Source: Saccoglossus kowalevskii
Taxonomy: Eukaryota; Hemichordata; Enteropneusta; Harrimaniidae
Direction: 5' to 3'
Assembly (NCBI RefSeq): GCF_000003605.2
Contig: NW_003109080.1
Span: 36,766-76,642, forward strand
DNA length: 39,877 bases
Both the position numbers and the translations under genes were made by a program. Positions 9,775-21,226 of this stretch are shown in pieces. Numbering within the stretch: position 1 is the first letter of the stretch; every line of letters begins with the position of its first letter. The notes beneath the pieces were generated by a model. The model ran no database searches. It had not been told where the DNA came from and worked only from the letters and a program-made list of their open reading frames with translations.

Positions 9775-12700
9775 CTAATCATATAACTTGGCCAGATTAT
9801 CTTGGTTTGGTGTATCCTTGAAGTGTGGTGGCCATGATGCCTGTATGGATGGTCGGTCCTTGAGTTTATTGTAGTACTTGGCTAAATTGGGTAAATTCTT
9901 TGACAGATCCAAACCCTGACGTGGCAGAAATGCCACCCAAGGAAACAGAGAACAGTCGGCTAAACTGAATCCTGGTCCAGCAATGTAATCTCCTCCAGAC
10001 TTAAAAATATGTGTTGAAAGACGAGAGAGAAGTCAATATTAGTAAACAATACATTGATATTTCTTCAGCTCAACATTTTTGAATCGTGTATTCACAATGA
10101 ATTATTTATGTCACAAAATTATGTTATAATACTATAAAATACTTTATTTTAGCTGGAATTAATTTCCACTGAAAAAACATTTTGGGTGTTTTGTATGTAA
10201 TTTATTTTCACTGATTATCGATGGTGTTTAATGTAAAATATAGGAAACAAGGTATATTCACTGGATTTTATTTTCACTGAATCACCCCCTCGGCGAAAAT
10301 AAAATTCAAGCAGAAATTACAGTAATTACTGTAATTACTAATTTGTGCCAAATTTTTTCTTCACAAATGATGTATAATCCTTCAATCAGATTTCTAACAG
10401 TGAAAATTAATCAGTTTACAGTAGAAATGCTGTATGTACAAAAATGTATGTGTATTGTACATTACATTAGTACTGTAAAATACTTTTGCTTGGAATTAAT
10501 TTTCGCTGAAGGAATGATTCAGTGAAAATATAATCCAGTGAATTTGCATTTTTTCCTATATTTTACATTCAACTTGTCAAAAATCAGTGAAAATAAATCC
10601 CATAGAAAACACTCAAAAAGCCTTTCAGTGAAATTTAATTGCAGCTAAAATAAAGTATTCTACAGTAACTCAATATGTATTTCTCACCTCTTTTAGATAA
10701 TCATCCCATCGTTTCAGCTCAGTACGTAAATTCTCTTTTTGGGATTCCAATACCGGCTAATAAAGAAAGCAGTGTAAAAATATGTTATCTTATATAGAAC
10801 ATGTATTATGCTAGGAAGGTTCTGCTTTAAAGGGTGGTGGTCGTCGCACTGCACATGTGTGATATTTGTGTTGATAATCATTGATTTTCCTACAAATCAA
10901 TGCGCTCTTCTAATGAAAATCACAAGAACGAGGTTTGACCTGGGCGATATACCTTTGATACCTTCCAATCACCTTATATCTAATTAATTTAAAATATCTA
11001 ATTAAATCTTGGTAACATCTCAGTCAAAGTTGCCATCTTTGTTTATAATGAGACCCATATATCTCACATGCGTTGCGCGATGATTACCACCCTTTAAAAA
11101 GCAGTCTGAGGATTCCATCACTGGGTTTAGTATTAGTTTTTGAACTGAAATTTAGGGGGTATTACCCAGTGATTACCATTTGTTGAATCTGCCTCAGTGT
11201 TACAATATGTTGATGCTCTTTTGTTTGTGACCTTTTCCTGATAGGAAAAAAACAAAATAATAAAAAAAAATGGTTTGATTTCAGTTGGTTGACGCAGCTT
11301 GCATTTTACAATTTTGTGTTGTTTTATTCTGAAACAAGCGGATGAATTTAGCCAGCTCAACGATTCTTTTGTTATTCTTACTTTTTAGCAGATCTGCTAC
11401 ATGTTCATCATCTGTCATAGAGTTGACTATCGAAATTAATATTTTTAATCATGTTTTCTCATTTTTTCTTATATAGGTTGCATTTGTGGAGGAGATGTGT
11501 GACTAGTACGTCTATTTGTAACGACTTAAGTTTATAAACCCTGAAATTAGTTCTTATACTAAATAATAAAACCTAGACATACTGACGTCTCACCTCCCAA
11601 ACCATCTTTTAACTTGAATTATGATTTTAATTTTTGGGCATATTATCCAGTAGCTTGAGTCGTCTCAAGCATGTGCAATTGGAAGTTAGACAGGACACTC
11701 TAGTCTAACCAATATTAAAATTGCAATTATAAGATTTTTAAATTTTTGGCAGAATATCCATTTTTTTGTGGTTAGGTTGTATTATTGGGAATAAAAATTA
11801 ATTTCAAATATCTTTAAACTTTTGATTTGGTAACATTATGTGTTTTGAACAAGAAGTCAAAAATATCACTTTTTACCGAAAATGACAAAAATATTCATCA
11901 AAATTAGAGAATTGGAGATATCATCAAGAAATGAAAAAGATAAAATTACCAAAGGTACACATACCTGGTATGTATAATATTTAAGCAATCAGACTTACGG
12001 TTTTTAACTAGAAGTTGAAAATACTAGTATCACTTTATAAAAGTGACAAAAATATTCATCATAATCAGAGAATTGAAGATATGACAAAAGATAAAAATCT
12101 GGAAGAGATTGACCTGAGGTATCAATATGTATCGTATCAAAGCAATCAAAATAAGTCAAAAATATCACTTTTTACCAAAAATGATAAAAATATTCATCAA
12201 AAAGGGATTATTAAAGATATCATCATGAAATGAACAAATCTATGAGAGGTCCATTCAAGATACATATACACCAAGTATCAAAGCGATTTGACTGGTAGTT
12301 TTCAAGAAGAAGACAAGAAAGAAAAAGTTGACACAGACGCTGACGAACAATCAGTAATATGAAATCAACAGCAGAGCTAAAAAAAATTACCGGTAACAAC
12401 AAATTAAAATTGAAAAAATATAAAATTAATTAATTAATATTGACCTTGTTATCCCAAACATCCAACATTACACCATAAAAAGCTGCTTGAAGGTTGTTCA
12501 CTTCCAACATCTTTTGCAGAATGAGTGCCTTAGTAGCCAGGTCACCTTTGCATGGCAGAAGGTTAGTGCCTTGATCTCTAAATTCACCCTGAAAAATACT
12601 AAGGAAATTAGCTGCATTCATTTGTGATGGAATAGATTATATAAAAACCATCAGAAAATCCATAAATAATTTAAATCACAGATGGTGGTTTTCGTGCAGC

Positions 12701-15573
12701 CACCCAATTTAGTCTAACCAGTCAGAAATTGACTAAGAATTTGTTTATAGTCAGGGGAGTGATGGAGAATTACTAAAGCTTTTGCTCGTATGATACAGCC
12801 CAATTAGCTAATTCATTGAACACATTGTAATGTAATTTCAATAATTATTCAATTATCAAAGTACTCACTTGTATGTATAAAATGCATGCCATTGACTCAT
12901 TAATTACAGTGTCACCATGTTTCAATGTCGGTACCTGAAATTGTAACAAGCAAATAATTAAATAAAGTTGTATTTATATAATTTTATTTTTCCATAAATT
13001 TTCCATTTTTGTTCACTACAGGTGCATGCACTGAGAATTTCTATCAGTTTTTTCTACTAATTTCGAAATTACAAGGACCATTTAAAGGGCGGCAGTCGTC
13101 GTGCCGCGTCCTGTTCGATATGGGACTCATAGCGACGTATACAACGCGTGTAAAATACATTGTTTATTTACATGAAATTCGAACACGCGCTGCGCGACGA
13201 CCACCGCGCTTTAAGGTTATTTACAAACATTCAACTTATTGAATAGGAGTGAAAATAAAATCATGTTTTTTGTTTTTATTTCAAAAGTATTACCGGTACA
13301 TAGCTGTCGATTTAGTCATAAACATTTGGGTTTTTTTTGCTCACTACACAAAAAAAAAGTTTGAAGAAAACCAGTCTAAAACATGCAAAAATGGGCCCTG
13401 TGGATATGAATTTTTGTTGAAGCATTATTTCATGAAAAAAATAAATTTGTATTTGTCAGAATCTTCAATAATTTGGGACAACTATCTAAGGAACAATCTT
13501 TTAACTTATTTTTTGCTATATGTAGCTAAGCATTCCACTAAAATAGCTTGCAATCGAATTATTAAATAAGAATTAGGTTTAACAGTATTGCCCATATGCT
13601 GAGTGAACAGGTTGATATGATGTACATTAGGGCCCCCTAAAAATAGTTTTTTTGGTAACTCATCACTTCACTGCACAGCGCCCTTTGTTGATGAACTGAT
13701 TCAACCTGCAAAATGCGTAATTTTCCAAATATTTTAGCCCCCCCCCCCCAAAAAAATCACCATTTTTGGATATCAATTTGAACAGAAAGATTTGTATTTG
13801 GCAAGGCCTCCTTGTCACGTGGGTTAGGGCTGCCTGGCACGAAGTCAGTTGGGCAATCATGAGTCAGCAACTAACATAGATCTCATATGATAAAATTGAA
13901 TGAGTGGCACACAACAGTCTTTTTCTCCAAAAAATCACCATTTTTTGATAACAATTTGAACAGAAAAATTTGGCAAGGTCTCCATGTCACGTAGGTTAGG
14001 GATGCCTGGCACCGCAGTCAGTTGGACAATCATGAGTCAGCAACTAACATAGATCTCATATGATAAAATTGAATAGAGGGTCGGCAAGGGGTATTTTCGT
14101 AAGCTGCAATCAACTGTTTTTATTTTCGTAATAATGTCATTTAAATAAATAAAAAAAACGAACGTAAATTCGTAGACATGGGCAAGACCAATATTGGCCC
14201 AGCCCCCAAAGTCACAAAGCCGTTCCTGGTGAAATATTACCCCAAATTCAAGTTTTTACTCCAGGAATGGTAGGAGGTGATACATTTGGCGTGAAGGTAT
14301 TCAAAAATCATTTATTTTGGATGTTGCCATGGTAACGTGTTTTTTTTTCCCAGATTTCACCACCTAACTAGACTGAATGTCTGAACTAAAATGCCAAGTT
14401 TGAATAAAATCGGCCCAGCCAAAAAAAAATCACAGAAGAGTGAATACGTGAAGCAAGTGATTTTAAGGCAATCATAGCGGAGCGGATCTTCAATATTAAA
14501 TCGCAGCTGCCTATCCTAAATCGTTACATTACGAGATAAGTTCATTTACCTCGCCGCCAACACCATCATCACCCCATACGACATACACAAGTACAACACG
14601 TGTATAATATATGATTAATTCGAAAATCGGGGCAACAACCTTTTTCTTCTTGCACTATGAGGACAATGTCCGCGAACTGGGTTAGGGTAATGCTCGCGTC
14701 AATGAACAAATCACAAATTATCTATAAACATCCAAGATCAAATACGGATCACCAATACTGTAACGACTAGTTTTTTTTTTTAATTTCTTGTAGAACAGAT
14801 GTGCAAACTTTGAAATAAGTCCCTATTGTAAATTTATTTTTTAATAATAATTAATTATTTTTGCTATCACTTCTTCAAACGTCATACAAAACCTTGTGCT
14901 TAATCTCTCACTCTCACGTATTCCCAACCGTTATGAATTATGATTTGCGATTCGTGAATCACCCTAACCCTAGTGTACTAGTTCCCAGTAATATATTTCG
15001 AGACGAGGCTCTTCATAGTCTACTAGTAGTTGGACACTAAAAGGAGGGTCCTCCGGAACGTCTGAAAAACACGAGTATCGAGTTCATGGTTTCCCCGGGT
15101 AATGTACTCGTTCTCAGTTCGTACGTCCGTATTCCATTTTCTCATTCGTGTAGCTTAGTGGTGTAGGCCACAGTGGCTCGTATATGCGGGCCCAAGCAGT
15201 GAGCATGCATTGCGCGCTATCCGGGCCCGCGATATAATAACGAGCCCCTTTGATGTCGGCACGGGCCGGGGCACGGGCATGACCATGGATATAATGCCTG
15301 CTAATATGAATCTCGTTCAATGTCATATCAAAACATTTACAAGATTAGGCGAAGCTTTTTGAATAAAAACATGACTAGACTTCCGTGTAGAACTACGATA
15401 CCTACCTCCCCACGAGGGTTGAGTTTCAAGATCTTTTCCAATTTCGTTTCTCCCTTATCAAAAGAAATTAGTTTGTTTCCATACCCAGACAGACCCTTCT
15501 CTTCGAGAGCAATCATCACCCTCCAGCAAGGACCGCTCCCCGAGCCCCAGTATAGGAACAACTTAGATGCCAT
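9775..15573 (-). CDS. Glutathione S-transferase, rho class, copy A (exon 3 donor damaged)
   Basis: Five exons on the minus strand: 15406-15573, 12869-12934, 12445-12588, 10688-10756 and 9775-9999. All are phase 0 and match GST-B one for one. The ATG at 15573 has A at -3 and G at +4. The product would be about 223 aa: thioredoxin-fold N-domain with the SGSGPCWR signature (residues 11-18), cis-Pro in VPTLKHG, the glutathione-contacting NES motif, then an all-helical C-domain ending in RPSIQASWPPHF. The expected role is cytosolic conjugation of glutathione to electrophiles. Oddity: where GST-B has GAG|GTAAGG, GST-A reads through to an in-frame TAA at 12430-12432. The only frame-keeping donor I find is AAG|GTCAAT at 12445/12444, which is weak and removes five codons. 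The exon 5 acceptor is AAG rather than CAG. It may be a functional gene with a shortened exon or an early pseudogene. Confidence 0.8.
10129..10324 (-). mobile_element. MITE, TACTGTA family (copy b)
   Basis: Same family as 10471-10667 but inverted relative to it, within GST-A intron 4. The left end is TACTATAAAATACTTTATTT and the right end reads TTACAGTA. Its right terminus sits inside a 22-bp perfect palindrome (10315-10336), probably formed by the terminus and adjoining target sequence. Confidence 0.65.
10471..10667 (+). mobile_element. MITE, TACTGTA family (copy c)
   Basis: Complete non-coding element in GST-A intron 4: left end TACTGTAAAATACTTTTGCT, right end AATAAAGTATTCTACAGTA. The termini are inverted repeats beginning CTGTARAATACTTT next to TA, the target used by mariner-like transposases. 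Confidence 0.75.
10827..11097. mobile_element. TTAA-flanked MITE, long form
   Basis: Bounded by TTAA on both sides (10827-10830, 11094-11097). The left end AGGGTGGTGGTCGTCGCACT and the reverse complement of the right end AGGGTGGTAATCATCGCGCA are matching inverted repeats. The roughly 270-bp interior is non-coding. TTAA duplications are typical of the piggyBac and Kolobok superfamilies. It lies in GST-A intron 3. Confidence 0.7.
11854..12330 (+). repeat. Three degenerate tandem units of about 150 bp
   Basis: Units start at 11854, 12012 and 12153, each opening with AAGTYRAAAATA and sharing TATCACTTT and AAAATATTCATCA. Spacing is 158 and 141 bp. The third unit continues into a different sequence (GTATCAAAGCGATTTGACTG). 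The array lies in GST-A intron 3, close to the damaged exon 3 donor. Confidence 0.65.
13082..13214. mobile_element. TTAA-flanked MITE, short form (copy a)
   Basis: 133-bp element in GST-A intron 1. The ends TTAAAGGGCGGCAGTCGTCG and (reverse complement) TTAAAGCGCGGTGGTCGTCG match at 19 of the first 23 positions. The interior carries ATACAACGCGTGTAAAATAC. Nearly the same sequence recurs at 16585 and 37350. Confidence 0.8.
13859..13869 (+). promoter_or_regulatory. Candidate CNC-sMaf (NRF2-type) element 1
   Basis: ATGAGTCAGCA matches the RTGASTCAGCA consensus bound by CNC bZIP-small Maf dimers. It lies in intron 1 of GST-A. GST genes are classical NRF2 targets in animals; function here is inferred from the motif alone. 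Confidence 0.4.
14032..14042 (+). promoter_or_regulatory. Candidate CNC-sMaf (NRF2-type) element 2
   Basis: Second exact copy of ATGAGTCAGCA, 173 bp after the first, carried by the second unit of the tandem duplication. Confidence 0.4.
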
Positions 15574-16067
15574 GTTACGATCGGTGTTCACCTGCATGTA
15601 CAGCAACGCTGAGTGAGGTGTTCAAGGGAGAGGTTATTTTCTTCAGGATGGGTGGGACGATTGCGGGTCACATGGCTTTTGGATTTTGGCAATGGGTGCT
15701 TCCTGATATGCCGAATTCCCTATTTGGAAAGTTTTCGTATGGAACGTTTGTATATGTACAATTATATAATGCAATGTAAAACATATTTACATTGTACCTT
15801 AATTTAAACAACAGTCGGATTTGTTAAATCTAGAAACAAATATTATTTCTAAGTTGTGTTGTTACTTCAGACGCAACAAACGTATTCCCTTTATTTTGTA
15901 TAAATATTTATAAAGTAACAACAACAAACAAGTCCCAAAAAATGATCATTAGGGGTGAACCATTATAACTCTGGAAGAGGCGATGACACAACAACTTCGC
16001 AAAATAAGCAAATAACACCGAATAAACGGCAAGGTAAATACTACGTCTAAACACGTACTGCGTGCGT
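15574..16067. other. Upstream flank of GST-A
   Basis: Expected to hold the GST-A 5' UTR and promoter on the minus strand. I see no TATA box or initiator that I can place with confidence. Confidence 0.35.
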
Positions 16068-16150
16068 GACTCGAACCGGCGCTCGCGTACGGCACCTAAT
16101 CGCCTAGCTTCATGCCACTACACGTCTTCCCCTCGGCCACCGGGCATCCC
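16068..16150 (-). repeat. tRNA-like head of a SINE or tRNA pseudogene
   Basis: On the minus strand TGGCCGAGGGG (16139-16129) matches the RNA polymerase III A box of Ser/Leu-type tRNAs. GGTTCGAGTC (16077-16068) is a good B box, 62 nt downstream, which fits a tRNA with a long variable arm. The T stem and acceptor do not pair properly, so a functional tRNA is unlikely. About 200 bp of AT-rich sequence downstream could be a SINE body. Confidence 0.45.
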
Positions 16151-16584
16151 CAAAAAAGGATGCTTAATAACCGAGCTTCGCAAAATGTTTCTTTCACATA
16201 CTTTTGTTACCATGATGAATTTGCTGTAATTGTTTCACTAAAAATAATATTTTCCCCAAAGATGCAGATTTTGTTTGTTATTAACTCCTTCAGGATTTTT
16301 TTAAAGAAATTTTAATTCTCCTGTGAAAATTGTTTTTTTTTTTAAAGCTGTCATCGCCCCCCATACATTGTAATGGTCAGCTCCTTAGTATACTTGTATA
16401 ACTAAATTAGTTTCTTAAACTTAAAACACGACAGAACACTGTGCGAGGGAGCAGACCGCGTTTTTTTTATGCAGAATTACAATGCTTCTAGTTTACCGAA
16501 TGTCACATGATATATCTCCTGTGTATATATCGTAGATTTAAATTACAGACGTTCACATAGATAACACTTCACTAGAAGCCTACG

Positions 16585-16715
16585 TCAAAGGGCGGTAGTT
16601 GTCGCACCGCGTCATGTTCGATATAGGACTCAGCGACGCATACAACGCGTGTAAAATAGATTGTTTATTTACATGAAATTCGGACACGCGCTGCGCGACG
16701 ATCACTGCGCTTTAA
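16585..16715. mobile_element. TTAA-flanked MITE, short form (copy b)
   Basis: Close copy of 13082-13214. The left target has mutated to TCAA, the right is TTAA. The interior retains ACAACGCGTGTAAAATA and ACACGCGCTGCGCGACGA. It lies between GST-A and GST-B. Confidence 0.75.
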
Positions 16716-19700
16716 TCGTGCACATATGCTCGTGATATATGATCGATGAATACAAAACAGACAATACTAGTAAATTCGAGTCCACGTAATCTCAGACATT
16801 TCCTCCATCCCTGCAGTTTATTTTCTAAACGAACACCCCCGCACGTAATATCGCCCGTCCTCTGGCCAACAACTTTTTAACGTACGAATTCTTTCAGGCG
16901 TTCGTACATTATATATCGCCAAACGTGCTTTGGAAAAGAAAATGAATTACACATGATGATATCCTGAGATTGTGTTTGTAACCAGCCTGACATTCGTCAA
17001 AATCGAAATCAGGTATCCAAGGCTCCTAAATCAAAAATATTGAAAATACTTCTCGAAAACAGAAAAAAAAAATACCGAAATATTCATCAAACAAAAAAGC
17101 ATATTCATAAAAAACGAACTTCACTGAATTAAAATAGTTTAATAGGTATACTGTATCTTATTTTTTAGACTCGTCTATTATCTATAAATATCGGAAATTA
17201 AATAAACTATCTATAAACATCGGGATTATTTGTAGGCCTGAACATAAGTTTGATATGTTTTTTTTGTGTGGATAATTGTAATTACGTCATTTTGTTGTGA
17301 AAAACATTTTTATTGAGTGTTTTTCCTTTGCGGGCACCCCGTTTTCAAATTGATTGATGGTGTGGGTTACCATTTTTTTTTATTTTACCAGGGAGTGGGA
17401 TATAGTTTTGTGACACGAATTCTGAAATCCGCCGACACCCCCCCCCCCTCATGAGGAAACTGAACACTCCCAAATATCAATTGCTTGCAGTCTTGTGAAA
17501 CCGTGCAATGTGTTATCAGCTTAGATTTGACAATGGGTTCGGTGTGTGACCTGAACTGACATACAGTGGTGATATATTTGATGCAAAAGGTTAAATAAAT
17601 AATTTGGACCAGCTGGTAGTTAATGTTTAATTTGGTATATATATACCTTTTTTATTCTCATTCTTTTTTGTATATTTATTTGTGCTTAGTTTCATTTTAG
17701 CGAAGTATTTTGTGAATGTAGAACACTGGTACATTATTTAAAAAGAATTATAATAAATACTAACTGAGTTTTTTAGGCTGCTACATTACTGAACGTATCT
17801 ACGACGGAACGGGTAACAATTCATGGCATGTGGCGGCCGTTTATTTATTCTTTTGTATAATACGTTACTGAAATTGAGGTTAGGGCAATGTTGTAAACGA
17901 TGCACGGGTTTTCAAAAGCACTAATATATAAATATTAGTATTTTCAGTCACTTCTTATAAGTCACCAAGATCTTGTCATTGAGATCACTCTGCCATGGAT
18001 GTCATGAGATCAGAACAACTGATTACCTACTTTGTTTCAAACTATTGTCGATTACCTGCTTTAACTACACTTTATTACTACAGAAATAATGTAAACACGT
18101 CTAGACTGTAGACAAAAGTCTGCAGGTAATCGACATTATTTTGAAACAAAGAAGTTAATCAGCATCCAGAGCAATCAATGATAAAATCTTGCTGGTGTCC
18201 ACAGTAAAAAAAGCAAAATAGGCACTGTCTATCAAATTCAAAATGTCACTAGACTTAGACAAACATTTGTTTAAATTTTCAATAATATTCATTTAAAATA
18301 TTGATTTCTGAATTTGTGAATAGCATAATGTTGTTGTCATTGAACATACCATTTATGTCATGCCAGACACGTTTTATTTGCAAATACAATGTATGTAAAA
18401 GAAGCATATTATACGATTTCTGGAGGGGTCTAAATAGTTTGTTTTCTGCGAAAGTCATGTGTACAGACTGTTGTGGGATATTCCACAAAGTATATGGACA
18501 CTTGTTGAATGATATCAGCATATATGCAAATCTTATGCAAATGCATAACATATTCCCATTTTGGGGGTAATTTACACACATTTTTTTTCCTGTAATTCTT
18601 ATGTAATGAAATCAAAAATTGTACACAATAAAATAGAATGTATGAAGATTAGGAAAAGTACCAAAAATCAACATTAACGATATATCAGAATTTAGTATCT
18701 TCTGTTTCATTTTAATTCAGCTTTATGCGAATACCCCTAGTAATCAACCAGCAAAAGACCTCAATGTATTCCAATTTAAACAATACTTTATTGATAAAAA
18801 AATCCACCAAACTAGACAATATTCTGCCAGCAGTTTTGTCATACTGATAATATCATATTTGAACTTTTTTTCATTACATATTTTTATTGAGAAAGGCGTG
18901 GTGAGTTTGCTTTCATGTCATCATAATTATTTTATTGTTTCAGCGTCATAAACAATGCGTACATGTTACAAACCAGTACTCCAATTAAACTGTTCAATAC
19001 ATACTTGTTCATATCATTTTTTTTAAAAGGGGTGTTATATATTGTCTTTTTAAAGATGAACTAGATTTTCACACAATTAGCGTACACGCTCATCGACTAC
19101 AATTATGGTCGATATAAATAATTGACATGATAGTTCATGAAAATCAATTCTCTGTATTATAAAATAATGAGACATTTCGGGCAATTAAATCATACGTTCC
19201 TGGAACAATAAATAGACCAACCGCGATCAATTTGTTTCTTTACGTGGTTGTGAATTGTGACAGGCCACAATACCAAATATAGCTTCACTTTTGCTGGTCA
19301 CGTTACAGATTTGTTCAGTTATCGTGATCATAAATGATCAAGTTTGAGTCGAGGTAGTTTGTAACTCCTGCAATTACGTATACTTTGTTTCATACACGAT
19401 GCATCGCTCTATAATGCAGAAATTAGTATATTGTGAAAACTGTACTGTGCATGTTTTAGCCAAGATTATTTTTCCATTACACATCTAAACACAATTTGGT
19501 CTCCAGTCATCAAAATTGATGTTGACTACCTCAGTAATTGTTTTACTCTAATTGATGATAATGATATTATTGCACATTGCTAAGATAAGCAGAATATATT
19601 CACGACACGCACACTAAAATGCAAATCAAAATGATTACATACCCTACATATGCTACGACTTTTTGCTCTAGATATACCGTATATCTATTAAGTTTCACAA

Positions 19701-21226
19701 GTACATCTGTCAAACCATGGTTTCCCAATGTCGTAAGTGGAATTGTTACCATGGAAACATGACAAACTGTTATCATTGTCATTTTGAAAACGTGTTCCAG
19801 AATTATAAAACACTTTTCATTACCAAGTGGTTTTACGCAAGAATGTTTTTATATGAAGGGTGACATTTTTACGAAGGAAAAGTGATTACCGGTAATACAT
19901 TAAATTATGAATAATCAAAATAGGTAATTACCATAAATTAGGATATACATTATAAATTCTGTAAAGTAAATCTGTCGTTTCACATATTTTTAATGGTTGC
20001 CATGGCTACATGCCTTAAAAATGCCTCAACCACCGTTTTCCACAACAATCTTTTCCTGACTTCTTGTATAAATGATTGTGTTCTGTCTTATAATGGGAGG
20101 GGTATCTGACCACTGTTTGGCATTGGGCCACTGGTCGAGAGGGAACGGTGCTGCAAGGCATCCCTATTTGTAAGGTGATGGTACTGCAAGGTTAACTGTG
20201 CCACAAGGCGGATATTTTATCCAAACTAAGGAAACAGTAACCATGTTGTTTCAATGGCAACACCAGCATATTGATATTCCGTTTTATTGACTAGATTATA
20301 TTATTGAACTTTCTTTTGAATAATTGTTTTTGTTCTACAACCCTAACTGTAAATTACAATGTTATTGTAAAAAGTCAATTTATTTGTTCCCATTCAAAGT
20401 GACTAATTATGTTTAGTACATTACTTCAACAAATGTAATTGCTCAATTTTTGTTTGGGGGAACAGCGCTTTGATGTCTGTATCTAGAGTTAATTTTGTGA
20501 CTCAAAGTCTCTAATTTAAATGCACATTATTTTACTTGAAATCAGTTGACCAATTGTTTGTAATTGTATTTCATGATCTTTTTAATTCAATTTCTATACT
20601 GTAAATCAGACTGCCTTCAGAGTACCACAAAATTATCATAAATCACTTGGATGGCAAATAACCTTTACATGAAATGCCTACAGGAGACATTTCATAGTAC
20701 ATTATTGAAAGTTCTGCTAAAACTATGATATACGTACGCCGACAATTTTCAGAAATCATTTCTATTGTGGGGTAATGTACCCGCTAGAAGTAGGGATGTG
20801 AAATTTACTTAGATGAATATACCATAAAAAAATGGTATATGTCAATCAAATGGAATAGAAACAATGTTCTTTTAATTGCACAATAATTTGCTAGATGGGT
20901 GGTTACTTATAATCCCACTGCAAACTCGTCTTGCTGACATAAAGAAATAAACACCAATGACAAATGACAGTCAGAAACAAAAGTTAACTCATAGCATCTT
21001 AGTTCATCTGTCTTGTACTTTGTTTAATATCATAATTTGTTGTGTGAAATACAAATACAAAGAACTATGAAACATGAATAAATTAGTACTAATTCAACAT
21101 TAATGTTTCCTGATCTAAAATAAGTGATTCTTTGAATAGATCATTGATGGATAACACATAGTGGTATATATTGGCATTAATTTAACAAGAACACGACAAT
21201 ATGACCAGCTACAACTAAGAAACAAA
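16716..21226. other. Spacer between GST-A and GST-B
   Basis: About 4.5 kb of AT-rich DNA without any coding region that I recognise. It includes one foldback element at about 17960-18200; short open frames elsewhere show no family resemblance. Confidence 0.5.
17960..18200. mobile_element. Foldback element
   Basis: The left arm (CACCAAGATCTTGTCATTGA, then GATTACCTACTTTGTTTCAA and GTCGATTACCTGC) pairs with the reverse complement of the right arm ending near 18200. The innermost 39 bp match at about 34 positions and the outer part is patchier. The loop of about 60 bp is non-coding. Confidence 0.6.

Larger units (their letters stand above)
13750..14074 (+). repeat. Tandem duplication of about 178 bp
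   Basis: Two units (about 13750-13905 and 13928-14074) share AAAAAATCACCATTTTT, CAATTTGAACAGAAA, GCCTGGCAC and a long identical tail from TCATGAGTCAGCAACTAAC onward. The first is preceded by a run of 12 C. It lies in GST-A intron 1. Confidence 0.8.

Noticed and set aside
16068-16150. Functional tRNA gene on the minus strand
   Set aside because: A and B boxes are present, but the T stem has mismatches and the acceptor does not pair.
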